A DNA stretch of 64,000 bases from the NCBI RefSeq assembly GCF_028453695.1, contig NC_135775.1, positions 26,260,545 to 26,324,544 on the forward strand. The letters are read 5' to 3'. Source of the DNA: Augochlora pura (lineage: Eukaryota > Arthropoda > Insecta > Hymenoptera > Halictidae). The stretch's first letter is position 1. The number at the start of each line of letters is the position of its first letter. Positions 26,019 through 37,798 of the stretch are shown one piece after another. Under the pieces are notes generated by a model, which worked only from the letters and a program-made list of their open reading frames with translations, was not told the origin of the DNA and made no database searches. Both the position numbers and the translations under genes were made by a program.

Positions 26019-27115
26019 GTTCCGCGTTAGGATTATATTTCGATCTCTGGGATTAGAATAGCTCGCGGATGGGTCTCGCCGTCGATACGCAGACGTTGAA
26101 TAAAACATAAAGCGTCGCGTCGTCGTCGAAATAATAACAGGGAGATTACAGGCTGTCCGATGCGGACGCTGTGTAAATATCGTGTCCCATTTAATGTCTC
26201 TGCGTGACAGCGTAACGGTGCCATCTTGGATAGATTCGCCAGCGCGCGTTCTTTCACCTTGCGCCTCGAAGGTGTTCGACGGCGAGCGAGATGGCGCAGG
26301 AGAGAGTTCCGTGCTTTTTCATCGGAACCAGGAATTAACGGCCTCGCGCGCCGGCCCTGTTAATGGAATGGAACTCACGTTCCGCGGCATTATGCAGAAA
26401 GCGTCGCACCCCGGAAAAAAAGGGAAAAACGATCTTGCTAATAATTAGCGACGGTTCGGGGCTTCGTGTGCACCGGGTAATTAAGAGGGGAACGGGTGAT
26501 TTATCGTTCGGCCGAACATTTTCATAACGATTCTTGAACGGTCCTCCAAAGATTCTCGCCGAGGTACAATCCATGCGAGCGATTCATAGTCGGTTTTTGT
26601 CACCGCGTTACTCTGCTCGTAAAATTCCCAGTTGTCTCGTTGCTGGAGTCGTCACTTTTACGGTCGATGATATTTTTCTTTGCCGCGTTTCTTTACGCCG
26701 CGCGCCGTTCGCTTTACGAGCTGCCAGGTGGTTCCACGGGCTACTTTCGCGTGCGTCTGCACTAGCAAGCCTCCGACACCTTTGAAACATCCTATTCTTC
26801 TTTTTCATCTAAAATACGATAATCATTTTTAGATACTCTCGACTCTTTTATTTTTCGTTTCTTTGAATACACGGTGATTACGACTCTCGAGATTTAGACT
26901 AAACACGACTGGCAGGATTTACGAACCGTAAGGGCTGATACGATGAGGTCAGAATCCCGACGATGACGTAGTTGCGGTAAGGATAGTGCTCGAAGATGAG
27001 ACGGTGCTGAAATCACCGTTTCGTGGAAGATTTTCGACCGCTTCAATCGACTAGAGTGCCTATGCATAACTCGCAACGCGTAATGACGTCACACTGTGGT
27101 AGGAAAGCCCGAAAT

Positions 27116-27400
27116 CATGGTCAAAATATAAAACTGTGACGGATTTAATTGAAAATTTGTATGTAAGGGTTTTCGTGGTCGCTGATTACGAATTTGAAAC
27201 TGAAAATTCCAAAAACAAAATGGCGGATCCAATATGATCCAATTGGCCGATGACCAAAAATTGGTGTATGTATATTTTTGCGAGTTCTGATTACGAATCT
27301 AAATTTCAAAATTTATAAAAAATAATTTTTTTTTCCGACGTTAAAAGCATCATACTCGAGGTCAAAACTAATAGAATCCAACGAGCCCAGCTCGATTTTC
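27116..27400. repeat. Degenerate two-unit dispersed repeat upstream of the NGKP exon
   Basis: Two related units, about 110 bp apart, each contain a CTGATTACGAATyTrAA core (near 27181 and 27287) followed by an A-rich stretch. The first unit continues into AAAATGGCGGATCCAATATG. The pattern is of a tandemly organised A-rich dispersed repeat. I believe similar text occurs in many insect genomes but cannot confirm it here. It sits 200-480 bases before the splice acceptor. Confidence 0.55.
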
Positions 27401-27557
27401 CGGTATAAACGGATTCACCTCTCCGCTCTCGCTTTTAATCAGTCGCGTGTAATTACTTCCCCGAGCTCCGCAGGTTCTGATTATTCCGTGGCGGTCTTTG
27501 ATGTGCGCGGAACGACGACGCGAAACCTTCCTCCTCGCAGACGCCAATGAGACCGTG

Positions 27558-27597
27558 CCACACGTTCTAACATTCCCCGGATGTTTTCTGTTTCAGA
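27558..27597 (+). other. 3' splice site of the upstream gene of the pair
   Basis: A branch-point-like TTCTAAC near 27567 is followed by a pyrimidine-rich stretch and TTTCAG ending at 27596. The coding frame opens immediately afterwards with a hydrophobic leader, which supports use of this acceptor. The matching donor is not certain. An ATG at 26943 followed by AG and then GT would join in frame to give a Met-Arg-Leu-Leu start, but its donor (GTCAGA) is weak, so the first exon may be further upstream. Confidence 0.8.
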
Positions 27598-28584
27598 TTA
27601 CTCAGCTACACGCTTCCGCTGTTGCTGCCAATGGTGGCGGCGGCGATCGCCAGCGACCAGTCCGCCACGAATTTCGAGACAGTTCACACCAGCAACGCGG
27701 CGATCCTGAACCGTCTCGGACTGGCTCCGCTCCAGATCCCCGACGGCCACCATAAGAAACGTTTGGCGGGCCCGGAGCCGCCGGGGTTGGGCTCGCAGAC
27801 GAGGATCCACCAGCCGTACAGTCGCCGTCACGGTCACCGGGACAGCCACGTGTACATCGTGAAGCTGCCCGCCAGTCCTCCGTACTACACGATCACGAAA
27901 CCGCACAAGTCTCTAAAGGACGAGAAGGTGACGAAGACCGGGCCGAACTTCCCGGTCGGTTTCCAAGGGAACGGCAAGCCGGCGAAGATCTACCATTGGA
28001 ACTTGCCGGTGATGAAGAAGATCGGGGAGAAGAAGAGACTGCAAGCGCAGCTGAAGATGGAGCAGGCGAAGAAGAAGCTGGAGGACGCGAAGAAGCACCA
28101 GGGTACCAAGAACTTGGCCGTTGACCTGCCGACGAAGGGAGTTTCGAAGCCTGTCCACGAGACCGCGCCGGAGAACAAGAGATATTTCAGCGCGGACAAC
28201 AACAGGATCTCCGTCCGTCAGAAGCAGAGCGCCGCGAAGCACGTGAGGAACAACGACAAGAGGCTCAGCTACCCCGACCTTGAGGACAAGTCCGACGGAA
28301 CAGCGAAGAAGAGCAACGGCAACTCGGGAAACAAGACTTACAGGTTGAACGATTCCGGCGTGCACAGGATCCACCTGACGAACGAGCTTCACGGCTCGAG
28401 GAACACCGCCAAGGTGAAGAAGCACCGGAAGAAGGCGGCCATGTCCTACTACGCGCCGATCTCAAATAAATCCGGATCAACAACGAGCATCCACAAGAAC
28501 TTCCCCGGGAACGGCAAGCCGAAAGCGTTCTACGTGATGGAGAAGAGTCGCAAGCCGGTCTACTATCATCCCCTTCTACCTTAA
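27597..28584 (+). CDS. Terminal exon of a secreted, basic NGKP-repeat protein (family not recognised)
   Basis: Seen: this is an open exon ending in TAA. It follows a strong acceptor, and its first base is the third position of a split codon, so the reading frame enters from an upstream exon. Read from the exon edge it gives a hydrophobic run (LLSYTLPLLLPMVAAAIA) followed by SDQ, a good signal-peptide core whose start Met lies upstream. The ATG at 27631 would leave the signal too short. Numbering from the TTG at 27622: residues 77-89 carry VYIVKLPASPPYY; 114-126 carry a GNGKP module ending in YHW; about 132-160 form a Lys/Glu/Ala/Gln-rich predicted coiled coil; 294-306 carry a second GNGKP module. 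The C terminus is Tyr-rich (KPVYYHPLLP). The middle is very rich in Lys, Arg, His and Asn, with dibasic sites near 45-47, 186-187 and 213-214. Inferred: extracellular protein, possibly matrix or cuticle. It pairs with the convergent gene at 33374-34342. That it is a real exon is well supported; function is unknown. Confidence 0.85.
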
Positions 28585-29100
28585 TCGATCGGCTCCCGTG
28601 CCCGCCGTGTCCTGTGTGTGAACATGTGTGTAACCGCGTCTCTCGCGTGTCAACGGCCCGTGAACTCTCTGTTAGCCTAAGTCCTAAGTAGTCGCGTATC
28701 GCCACGGCCGGACAGGGGCCGTCGGCACGATATTCGAATCCTTTCGGAGAAACGGGAGATAGATCGACGAAGAGTGGGAGAGAGAGAGAGAAAGAGAGGT
28801 AGAGCGAAAGAAAGAAATAAAAAGAGAGAGAGTGAGACAGGGAGAGAGAAAAACAGAGACTACGATCTCTCGGTTAGTCGTCCTCGCTCGAGGTTACAAG
28901 CATCCTGCTGCAAAGCCGTTCCACTTCCGTTACAATTGTTAGGAGGTTAGTCTTAGGTCCTCTCTCTCGAAAGGGGAACTTAAATTACGGATAGATTAAG
29001 GGATTTTGCATCGACCGCGACCGGACGTCGTCGTCACAGTATTCCCTCTGCGCGCGAGCATCGTTTTCGAGAGAAATAAACGACTTCCGTAAATCGGGTC
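28585..29100 (+). other. Probable 3' untranslated region of the plus-strand NGKP gene
   Basis: Downstream of the TAA there is a GA-rich run at about 28768-28860. AATAAA signals occur near 28814, at 29075-29080, and further on at 29792-29797. The 29075 signal is followed by a G/T-containing stretch, so it is a reasonable cleavage signal. The exact end cannot be set without transcripts. Confidence 0.45.
28768..28860. repeat. GA-rich low-complexity tract in the probable 3' UTR
   Basis: GAGA/GAAA runs with AAATAAAAA in the middle. It lies in the probable 3' UTR of the plus-strand gene and so may be transcribed. Confidence 0.8.
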
Positions 29101-32100
29101 CGGCAGAACTTGCTTTTGCTGTTCGCGGAGCGATAACGTGAGAAATGAAGCGGTGTCCGTCCGCATCCGCATTTCGAACCTTTTTTTTACGAACAAAAAT
29201 ACGAGAGAATGTCGAGAACCGTGTACGGAGGGAATACTGTGCTTGGTGTTTGGTTTCGGGGAAGGAGGCGACGTTCGACCGTTGTTCCGAACGCGGGCCA
29301 GGCGTCGACTGTCGCCTCCGATCGCTACGTTTAACTTGTACAATATATTTTTCTAAGTTTAACAGATACTTTTCTATATCGTACGATGTGCCGTTTCACG
29401 CGCTCGTCGCCAACGGTCCCTCCGACGAGAGACGAGCCAAGAAGAGCACGGGACGCGGAGCCGGCCGCCGACGCTGCCGCGCGCTCTGGCTATGTCATAG
29501 TTATGCGCTGCGGAAGAGTAATGGTGCCCCCCCCCCCGGTCTCCTCTCCGGAGCGATCGTTCGCGAGCGAATTCTTAAGAAAGACTGGACAATATAACTT
29601 CTCGACAGGATTGTACATGCCTTTATCTACACGTATATAGCCGCGCAAGGATTTTTACTGGTTCTTTTACCGCTAAATTTTGCATACCGCGAGAGCAGCA
29701 TTTTTTATATTCTTATATTATATATATATATGTATACACACGTTATAGGAGGAAAGCTCAATTGTATCAAACCATGGCATTCAGTGTAGCGAATAAAAGT
29801 ATTTATAGTAATTTGTACGAACGTGCAACCCGCGTTGGCCTCTCTGTTGCAGAGCCAGCCGCTTCGACTTCTATCCGCTCTCCCCCGTCCGCGGGTGGTT
29901 GCGTCCGCGCGTCGCAGTCGGGCAAAGTGCGATCCAATTAATTCGCCATCCAATTAACGATTGCGATCTTATTCTAACCGGAGCAATTACAAGCAACTTC
30001 GTATCGGTAATTAATTTCTTATCGGCAACCGATCCTGTAAAAGGAAATAGAATCATCCCTGGCCGAGATTTATTAATTAATTAATCGCCGAGCAGGGATC
30101 ACTCTCTCGATTACGATCGAGTAATAATACTTTAACCGCGGAGTGATCGTTCAATCACTGTCCCCGGTTTACAATATTGTTTTTCCTCGTACTCATTGTG
30201 TAAGATCGTCGGTAGCTGCGCGGAATTCTTAAAAGACACTCGCCCGGCAAATGAGAACCGCTTGTAACCCGTTACGACGCTTTTTCGATGATATCAAGCG
30301 GCGAGCCTCGGGGCCCCGAGGGCCACATTTTTCGGTAATTGACCGTACGTAACTCGAAAATGACAAGTAAGAAAACGTCTTCCTTGCTGTGCTGCGCCGT
30401 CTCCGTCAGATGGCTTTCGGTCGCACGGTTAATTCTCCGACTGCTTATCGATGTAATTATTAAAACAAATTTCTGTACTCTTTCCTACTTTTCGACAATT
30501 TCTCGACGTTTAAATCGTGGCAGAAGATTCGTAGTTTCGCTATCGTTTTTACAAGATTATACCAGTCGAATCTTTACAAGATTATACCTGACATAACCAA
30601 ACATAACCTGACAAATAGTGGAAAGTTTCTGCGTGCCCGAGAAGCGTATCCGTAAACCGACGATCGTATAACAGTTTCCAAACGGATTCTAAAGTGGATT
30701 TGCCCGGTGGAAAATTCGTCTGGCGCTCCCTCGAATTTAATCCGAGCGGATGAAATTCTTATTCACAACGATAAGGAAGCAATCCGAGGAGGGAGAGAAG
30801 ACGGTTTTCTCCCGAGACGACAACGGTCGCCGCGCCGGTATTATCGTTCAGATCTCGCCGAGTCGGGAATCCCTCCTCTCGAGTAAGTAGCATGGATCGC
30901 AAAGTATTCCGGTAACCAGACAGGATATAATCCCGGGCGGACTCCGCCGTCCCTAGTCCCGAGTCAATATTTGTGTTACGTGAGTGGTGGTGGTGGGGGG
31001 GAGAAACATATGAAACACGTTTTCCTGTCGACGACGCAGCCCGGGGATCGCATCGGCTCCGAGGAAACCGTCGGAGCTTCTCGGGAAAAAAGAAGGTAAA
31101 GCCTTTCCACGGGTAAGCTCCTCCTGGAGCTCTTCGTGTATTTTCTTCACATATGTACAACGTAGAAAACGGGAGGGGATTCTGACAACGTTATTCCGGT
31201 AACAGGGAGGTGTATAAATATGACTTGGGTTCTGCAAATAAATACGCCATTAACCCTGCTGTTCCCCGGAGATTCCGCTCGCAGTGATTCGCGTCACGTT
31301 CGATAACGGACGGATTCCCACGCGAATCAAATAATTTCATCGTCGATTGCAACAAGCAGCGTTTAAAATTATCTATACGTCACCATTTTTCCGGTCCAAT
31401 ATTTTTATAAGCTTTCGTCGAGGCGTAGAAAGATTTGGACCTGCCATCGAGGGGGAACAGCTCGGTCAAAAATTGTCAATAATGAACGACGAACAAACAA
31501 CGCGTTAGGCTAGACGCTTGAGCAAACAGTCTTCGTATCGGCACGATCGCGTCGCGACACGGGCTCGGTTTTTTTTTATCAGCGACGTGACCGACGCGAA
31601 ACCCATCGGTCTCGTTAATTGACGTATAAATAGGCGTGTAAATGTCTATACTTTACAATATAATAGCTATACATTTCGAGAAATAATTACAGGCCTCTGC
31701 AGGTCTCGATCGGAAACGGTGCCCAATGATACGGTTTAATCGAAGGCGATCGATTAACATCGGATCGCAGAAACGACGCGTTACGAGCCGCGGGAAACTG
31801 TGTCCCGATCGACTTCTGGGGAACGATGTATTTCACGGCCGTCGCATCACCACATTCCTGTCCTTCCATATCTCCGGTTTACCACCTCTCATCACCATTT
31901 ACAAAAAACGGATAATCGTTCTCGTATTTATAAACGAACGGGCGGACGCTCGGACGCCCGTGTAAATTCGCATCGGCGGTGGGTGGGTGCAATTAAAAGG
32001 CTATCAAACGCCACGCGAATGAAAAACGAGTTCCACGCGCGCACGGAGCCCACGCCTTCTTAACCTCTCTTCCGTTCAAGATCTATACAATAAATAACAA

Positions 32101-33373
32101 AGCCGCGCTGCTCCCGGCAGATGGAGCCGTGTCCCCCTCCGCCTCGTCCGGGCTCGATTTGATAGAATTTTAATTACACCACCTGCGAAACCGGGTTTAG
32201 ACGGATAAATACGCGAGAGCTGAGGACGGTAAACGTTTTACAAACGACTCTTCCAACTATCCGTGGATGATAAATGGCATTTCTAATCGGACGCTCGAAC
32301 GGATTACGCGGAGCGTAAGTGAAGAGCAGCGCCACGCGTGCCGAGCGGACGTCTTTTCGCGTAACCGGCGTAATCATTGTGTATGGCAGACCGGTTCGGA
32401 CCTCGGCTGGGGGAGAGGGAGTGGGGAGAAAAAGGTCCGAAACGCGAGCGGCCCGTTTAAGGGAGGATTAATTATGCTAACGATAGTACGCGTCGAATTT
32501 TTCTCTGTCGGCTAACCGACGGCCCAACCTCCTCCGATCATCCGTGGTAATCGACGCTCTTACACGATAATCGATCGCGGTGCAGCGAGTCAAAAATGCA
32601 TTGGCACCAACGCCGTCGCTTTTTCTTCCGGCTAACTGACGCGCGCTGGGAACAGCGTGCCAATGAACTCTAGCCTCTTCGTATTCTGCTCCACGAGGGA
32701 CGAATATATACCGGCTTCGAGGCGTTCGTAATTTTACGATTGAAAAATAGCGTGCCGCGATCGTGAAGGTGCTGATACACATTGTGGAAACAATTTAATT
32801 GGGGTAAAGGATCGTTTATCATCGAATCGTCGTAATTGTACAATCTGCGTGCAACAGTTCCAATAAAAATGCATCGAGACCGCAGACCACGCCCCCGATC
32901 TCTCGTTAACGTCTCTAAGCCAGCGTCCACTTCCGCGAGAAACTCCGAACAAGCCTGTCTTCCACGGCCGTCCCTATTCTCGCTCAAAGATCACGAACAG
33001 CCAATCTTTCGACCCCTGCGTCTCGTCGCAGAGTGTACGCGTAGGCCGGGCTAAAGGCCACTCTCGAAGAAACCCTAATCGTTCAGGGTCGACGAGAGCC
33101 CCTCCTCGCCCGGCTCGAGTCCCATCGAGTTTTACCGAGTTCTATCGAGTTCTATCGAGAAGATTGCCGCACATTCGAGCACTTTCGCGTCCCGCCGATC
33201 CTCGCGGCGAACCCGGATTCGACGACGGGGGTGGGGGGAGCCCGAGTCTCCGCCGCGCGCCGGCGGACGCCCATCGGGTAGTCTCCGCGGCAGCCGGTGA
33301 TTTCGAATCGACAAATTCCTAGGATCTGCGGCCTCCGTGGCACGTTTCGGTAGCCGCGGCCGGGTGGGCCGCC
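29101..33373. other. Intergenic DNA between the convergent pair
   Basis: No convincing coding frame. It contains AT-rich homopolymer and TA runs at about 29700-29740, a short C-run near 29527-29536, and a pair of inverted TTATGTCAGG-type decamers at 30586-30613. A partial direct repeat of an ACAAGATTATACC segment lies at about 30550-30590, and a G-run near 30995. Both genes' polyadenylation sites must lie here. A TTTAAT near 32795 reads as ATTAAA on the minus strand and is one weak candidate for the minus-strand gene. Confidence 0.5.
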
Positions 33374-34342
33374 TCAATAGTACGAATTATCCTGCTGGTA
33401 GTCGGGATACTGGAGCTGCTGGCGGGCGGAGGTCGTGCCGTCCGGCTTCAGCAGGAAGAAGCTGGTCGGCTTGCCGTTGAACATGTACGGGCCCTTGTTC
33501 AGGTTGTTGACCAGGTCGTCGGGTCTCTTCGCCGGCTTCATGTTCGTCTGCCATTGGTAGATGGACGTCGGTTTCCCGTTGCTCACGAACTCCGGCGATA
33601 AGCTGTCCAGATTGGTGACCGGACTGTCGGTCGGCTTCTTCTGTTTCTTCTGCCAGTGGTAGACGGACGTCGGCTTGCCGTTGCTCACGAAATCGATGGG
33701 CAGCTTGATGAACGGGTTGCCGGGCTGTTTCGGGTAGACCGGCTTCGGCCTGGACGGCTTGTGATAAGGGATTTGGGGTCGGAGGTTCGACGTCGAGTAC
33801 TTTGGCGGCTGCGAGATGTAGCCCAAGCCCGGGACGAACATGTACGGCGTGGGCGGCAGTCGGATGTAGAAGACGTTGCTCTCCTGGAACCTTTTGTTGT
33901 CCTCGGCATCCGCCGCCGTCTCGTCGGTCTTGTAGCTGTTTCTCGCGTAATCGGCGTCGTAGGGCCCGCCAGGGAATTGCTGCAGCTGGGGCACGAGCGG
34001 GTAGTTGACGAAGATCGCCTTGTGCCGTCGGTTCTTCGATACTTTGTCCCTGCCGTCGCTCGGACGCCTTTGTGGCTGGTTCGGGTCGGGCCTGATCTCC
34101 GCTTTATTCAGGACCGACGACTGTAACGAGCTCCTCGAATCTTTCGTTCCGCCGTCGTCGTCGGTCTTCTCTGATTGCTTTTTTGCCGGCCGATTCGTCG
34201 CGTCCTTGCCGGTGACAATCTGGGCTTCCGCGGGGGCCTCGTCCTTGCTCCTGGCCAAGAAGTTTCGTCCGCCTGGCTCGGGCACGGGTGCCGCCATGCT
34301 GGACGCTGCGACGGACACCAGTAAAACCAGCAACGTCCTCAT
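33374..34342 (-). CDS. Secreted NGKP-repeat protein, convergent paralogue (family not recognised)
   Basis: Seen: an ATG-to-TGA frame of 322 residues on the minus strand. It starts with a clear signal peptide (MRTLLVLLVSVAASSMAA), with likely cleavage near residue 18. Residues about 30-105 are hydrophilic and probably disordered. Residues 157-169 carry VFYIRLPPTPYMF, resembling VYIVKLPASPPYY in the convergent gene. Residues 176-210 are rich in Pro, Tyr and Lys. Three NGKP modules follow: 218-230 (FVSNGKPTSVYHW), 252-264 (FVSNGKPTSIYQW) and 288-297 (FNGKPTSFF, a diverged third copy). The tail is Gln/Tyr-rich and ends DNSYY. An acceptor lies seven bases before the ATG, so the rest of the coding region is one exon. 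Inferred: extracellular structural or matrix protein from composition and repeat style; no catalytic motif is visible. The shared order of the YI-x-LP strip and NGKP modules argues for common ancestry with the gene at 27597-28584. Confidence 0.88.
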   Translation of the reverse strand: MRTLLVLLVSVAASSMAAPVPEPGGRNFLARSKDEAPAEAQIVTGKDATNRPAKKQSEKTDDDGGTKDSRSSLQSSVLNKAEIRPDPNQPQRRPSDGRDKVSKNRRHKAIFVNYPLVPQLQQFPGGPYDADYARNSYKTDETAADAEDNKRFQESNVFYIRLPPTPYMFVPGLGYISQPPKYSTSNLRPQIPYHKPSRPKPVYPKQPGNPFIKLPIDFVSNGKPTSVYHWQKKQKKPTDSPVTNLDSLSPEFVSNGKPTSIYQWQTNMKPAKRPDDLVNNLNKGPYMFNGKPTSFFLLKPDGTTSARQQLQYPDYQQDNSYY

Positions 34343-34366
34343 GGTGTGACTGAAAAAAAAGGTCCA
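34343..34366 (-). other. 3' splice site just upstream of the minus-strand start codon
   Basis: On the minus strand a T-rich tract ends in CAG at 34352-34350, followed by TCACACC and then the ATG at 34342. The first exon is therefore non-coding and lies at higher coordinates. I could not choose a donor between 34.4 and 42 kb with confidence. Confidence 0.7.
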
Positions 34367-36429
34367 GTCATCTTCTGTAGCTTTTCTGATTGCGTCGGCC
34401 CCTGCCTGCCCATTTCATTACAATGACTATCGAAATATACGATGATTCTATCCATTCCCCGACAGCGAGTCGTTAAAAGATCGCTAAGCCGTGAGTCAAA
34501 ATTGCCATTATTTCAAAGGGGAAACGCTTCGCTTTAGCTGTTAAAGTGATTTTATTATCGCACGCTTTCGTCACGCGAAATTGACGGAAAAGTCCAAGTA
34601 TATTTGGCGAGCTTGAAAATGATTTCTCACGACTGAAAGCATTATAAATTTATACGTGGACCCCGGCTATTACTTGGAACGAGAATGTTACCCATAAAAT
34701 CGCGCGACGTGGAAATCATCCCATCCCTGATTTCGAATTCAGAATTAATTTTCCGATAGACTCGTCGGTAAGGGATGAAATACGCGCCGGATGCGTGCCG
34801 GGTTCTCCGCGCGAGAGGATGCCTCGTAATTTATTCCCGCGGCACCGGTTAATCGGCGAAGATGTACGAATTATTGGTATCGCTGGATTACGCGACTGTT
34901 CGCCGGGCAGCGATACCCAGGCAACTCTTGTAAGCCGGCTTAGAAGAGTATTTACGACGCTTATGAACCCTTCGCAGGCGCCGGCATTCAGATTAAGTTA
35001 TTAACAGCGAGACAAATGATCCGCGCCTCGTGAAATATCAGCGGTAGCCGGCTATTTTCGCGCTTTCCATCCTGCCACCACGGGTCTCGACGGTGCCGTA
35101 TAATCTTCCTCGCAGGACATTACTTTCTAATTAAGCCGCCTTTATTACTGGAAGCGTGCGCGCGGGAGCTACGTTAATGCGACGGCCGCCTACGGCGCTC
35201 GTAAGAACCCCACGGTATTTGGATTTAAACCACCGACATCCTGTTTCCATGAACCACGAAATTTACACTGGAATATGACTTAGACGGCCGCGGTAATTTT
35301 ACAGAATATTTTCGAAGGTCCAGCATTTAAGGGAGTGCCGTTCTTTGGGCAAAATAAAGATTTTCTACACCATTTTAATAATTCGGAAATGACTTTCTGA
35401 TTTTCTCTGATTTTTATTTTTATATCGTCTTTAGTTTTGACGCGTTTAATCTCGTAACGAATTAGCAGTTCTCTTATTCCTGCAGGTTTTGTGAATGAAG
35501 AACGTGCTCTCCACGTGGCAGAATCAGGGGGATAATTGAAATGGATGATGCCCGGTTCCGCACTAGTGATTAAAATCGACGAAATGCTAATTTTCCAGCG
35601 ATTGGACGTTAACTTCCGACGTATCCCTATCCGTGACGAAACGAAGACCCAGTCGAGCGAGTTTGCGCTCGAGCCAAAAGTCAACTTCGACTTCAACGAA
35701 GAGAGGAGTCGCGCGGCATCGACGGTATCGAAACGGGAGGCGACGGTAAAGTGTTAATCAAATAAAGTTGCTCGGCAGAGAGCAGGTGGGTCGCGCAGAC
35801 AGGAGCGTATCAGCGAGCAACGAGCCAAAACAAATTATCGTCGATCGAGGCCGGACGTCCTTAAGGATAACTCGTTTTCTCAGGACTCTACGGCGGCTGT
35901 CCCTTGCCGCCGGTGCCCCCCTGAGGCCACCCCGCGTCCCCGCCCCCCGCACGTAAAGCCGCGCGCGGAGCCCTCCGGCGACTATTCTCCGCGGGGCCCG
36001 ACATCGAATAAATCACGTTGCCGGTGGCGGCATAAGCGAAAACGAGGAAAAAGGAGGATTGTCGCGCGTGGTGCCGCCCGAGGGGGACCACGGGGGTCCT
36101 CGAGGGGGGGAGAGAGGAGGCAGGCTCTCGAAGTAGCGGACAGGATAGATACCGAGGACAAAGTCGGGGGAGAGATCCGTGGCCGCGGCATTTAGACGGC
36201 GAGAGCGGCGCGTGCATTCCGCGCGTCGAGTTTTCTTCTGGTGCTCGCGGCGCGAACGCGTACGCGAACCTCCCCGGGGAAACAAGAGCACGAGGAATGG
36301 TAATTGAAAGCGGGTTATAAAATCGTCGAGTCACGCATTCCAGCCGCGAACTTCTCGGGGGAAGGCCTTGCAGAAGGTCGGGCACTGGGAGGGAAAAAGA
36401 AACGCCGGTGTTCCGCGTCGAGCGGGGAA

Positions 36430-36434
36430 AGAGA

Positions 36435-36483
<49 letters not shown>

Positions 36484-36486
36484 GAG
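36430..36486. repeat. (GA)n microsatellite
   Basis: About 55 bases, nearly pure GA, with single T and AAA breaks. Confidence 0.93.
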
Positions 36487-37746
36487 CAGAAGGAGAGCGC
36501 GATATTTCGTAACACGGGCGAATGCCTCGGTTTTATCAAGGTGTCGTTAATGGTACCGGCCGATCGTTAATTGGACCGCCTCCTTCGAGGGTGGCCCCGA
36601 GGCCGCTTCTCGCCGCTATGCAAATGCCTGATCGAATCTAGCGTGTGTAGCTGGCGCCTCCGATCGCCGCAAAAACCTCTCTGCGACGGCGGCGGCGGCG
36701 GGCAACCTGATCGGTAACGAACCCCGTAATCAACGGGTAATATCTGACAGGCTGCCGGCCATAGATCGCCGCGATGACAGCGGTGATCGTCGACCGGTTT
36801 CCTTTTTTTTCGCCTTTCGCGACACTCGGATCGAAGTAATTAAAAGCGTGGCTCTCGATTAAACGGCCGGCCGGTATGGAAACCCTTCTCTCGTTCCCTG
36901 AGATCGTCTCGAGCCCACGACGCGGTCTTCGGTGCCTTCTCGCGGGTGTAATTGAAGAGGGTAATGCATGGGATAATCGTGGCCCATCATCATTACGATT
37001 AAATACCGAAGGATTGTTACGCGATAACCCGTTATTAGCGTCGCGAGCCTCCTTTTACCAGTTTGTCTGTCCGCTGTCAGTAAGGTAAACCGACTGCCTT
37101 TTCGCCCGACGGTGAGCGCCCCGGCTGCAGGTACCTGCGTTATCAGCCACTGGTCTTATTTCAGTCCCGCGCCTGCCGTCTACCGCCTCCTCTCCGACTG
37201 ACAGGCTTGTTCTAGCACGCGACGCATAACCTCTCTCTCCTTCGCGATATTACACTGTAGAGACTTTGTACCCTGTAAGTACACACTTTGCGGTAATCCT
37301 CGTCAGCGATGGTAATTGTCCTGTTTACTTTCCACGGGTTTTTTGCTCCTCTCGCGTGGTCTTCGTCCGGCGACGATCCCTTTTAATTCTGACACGTTAC
37401 GGCCAGTTATTTCCACTTATTCGATCACCGGTCCTTTTTCTCGATTTTTCATCGGTAACTAGAGCGAAATTCATCTACACGGATGATCCTGAGAAAATGA
37501 CCCGCATGTGGCGACAGACGCGTCGTCGGGGCTAGCTTATCCCATCACGTTTCTGTTTCATCGATCTATCAGGTCTTCGCCATGGTGAATTCCGCGAAAC
37601 ACGTGCACGCCAGATCCTGCGGAAGTCGATTAGAACATCGCTAGTCTCGTTGGAATATTTTAGGGCAAAATTCTGTCCCGTCGGAATATTTTATTGGAAT
37701 TTTTTTATACGGGAGTCTTTCATGAGAATCTTTCGTTGGAATATCC

Positions 37747-37798
37747 CATCAGGAAATTCCATCAGGAAATTGCATCAGAGAATTGCATCAGAGAATTA
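37747..37798. repeat. 13-bp tandem repeat, four units
   Basis: CATCAGGAAATTC-like units begin at 37747, 37760, 37773 and 37786. The last two carry GAG for GGA. An upstream pair of TTGGAATATT segments (near 37650 and 37736) suggests a wider degenerate array. Confidence 0.85.

Noticed and set aside
27913..28425. 170-codon frame antisense to the NGKP exon, rich in Leu and Val
   Set aside because: It is a shadow of the Lys/Asn-rich coding strand; high third-position GC on the sense strand explains it.
32059..32080. TTAACCTCTCTTCCGTT as a terminus of the 4066-type element
   Set aside because: Partial similarity only, no second end within several hundred bases.
33656..34126. 156-codon frame antisense to the minus-strand NGKP gene
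   Set aside because: Shadow of the real coding exon; no independent start context or splice support.
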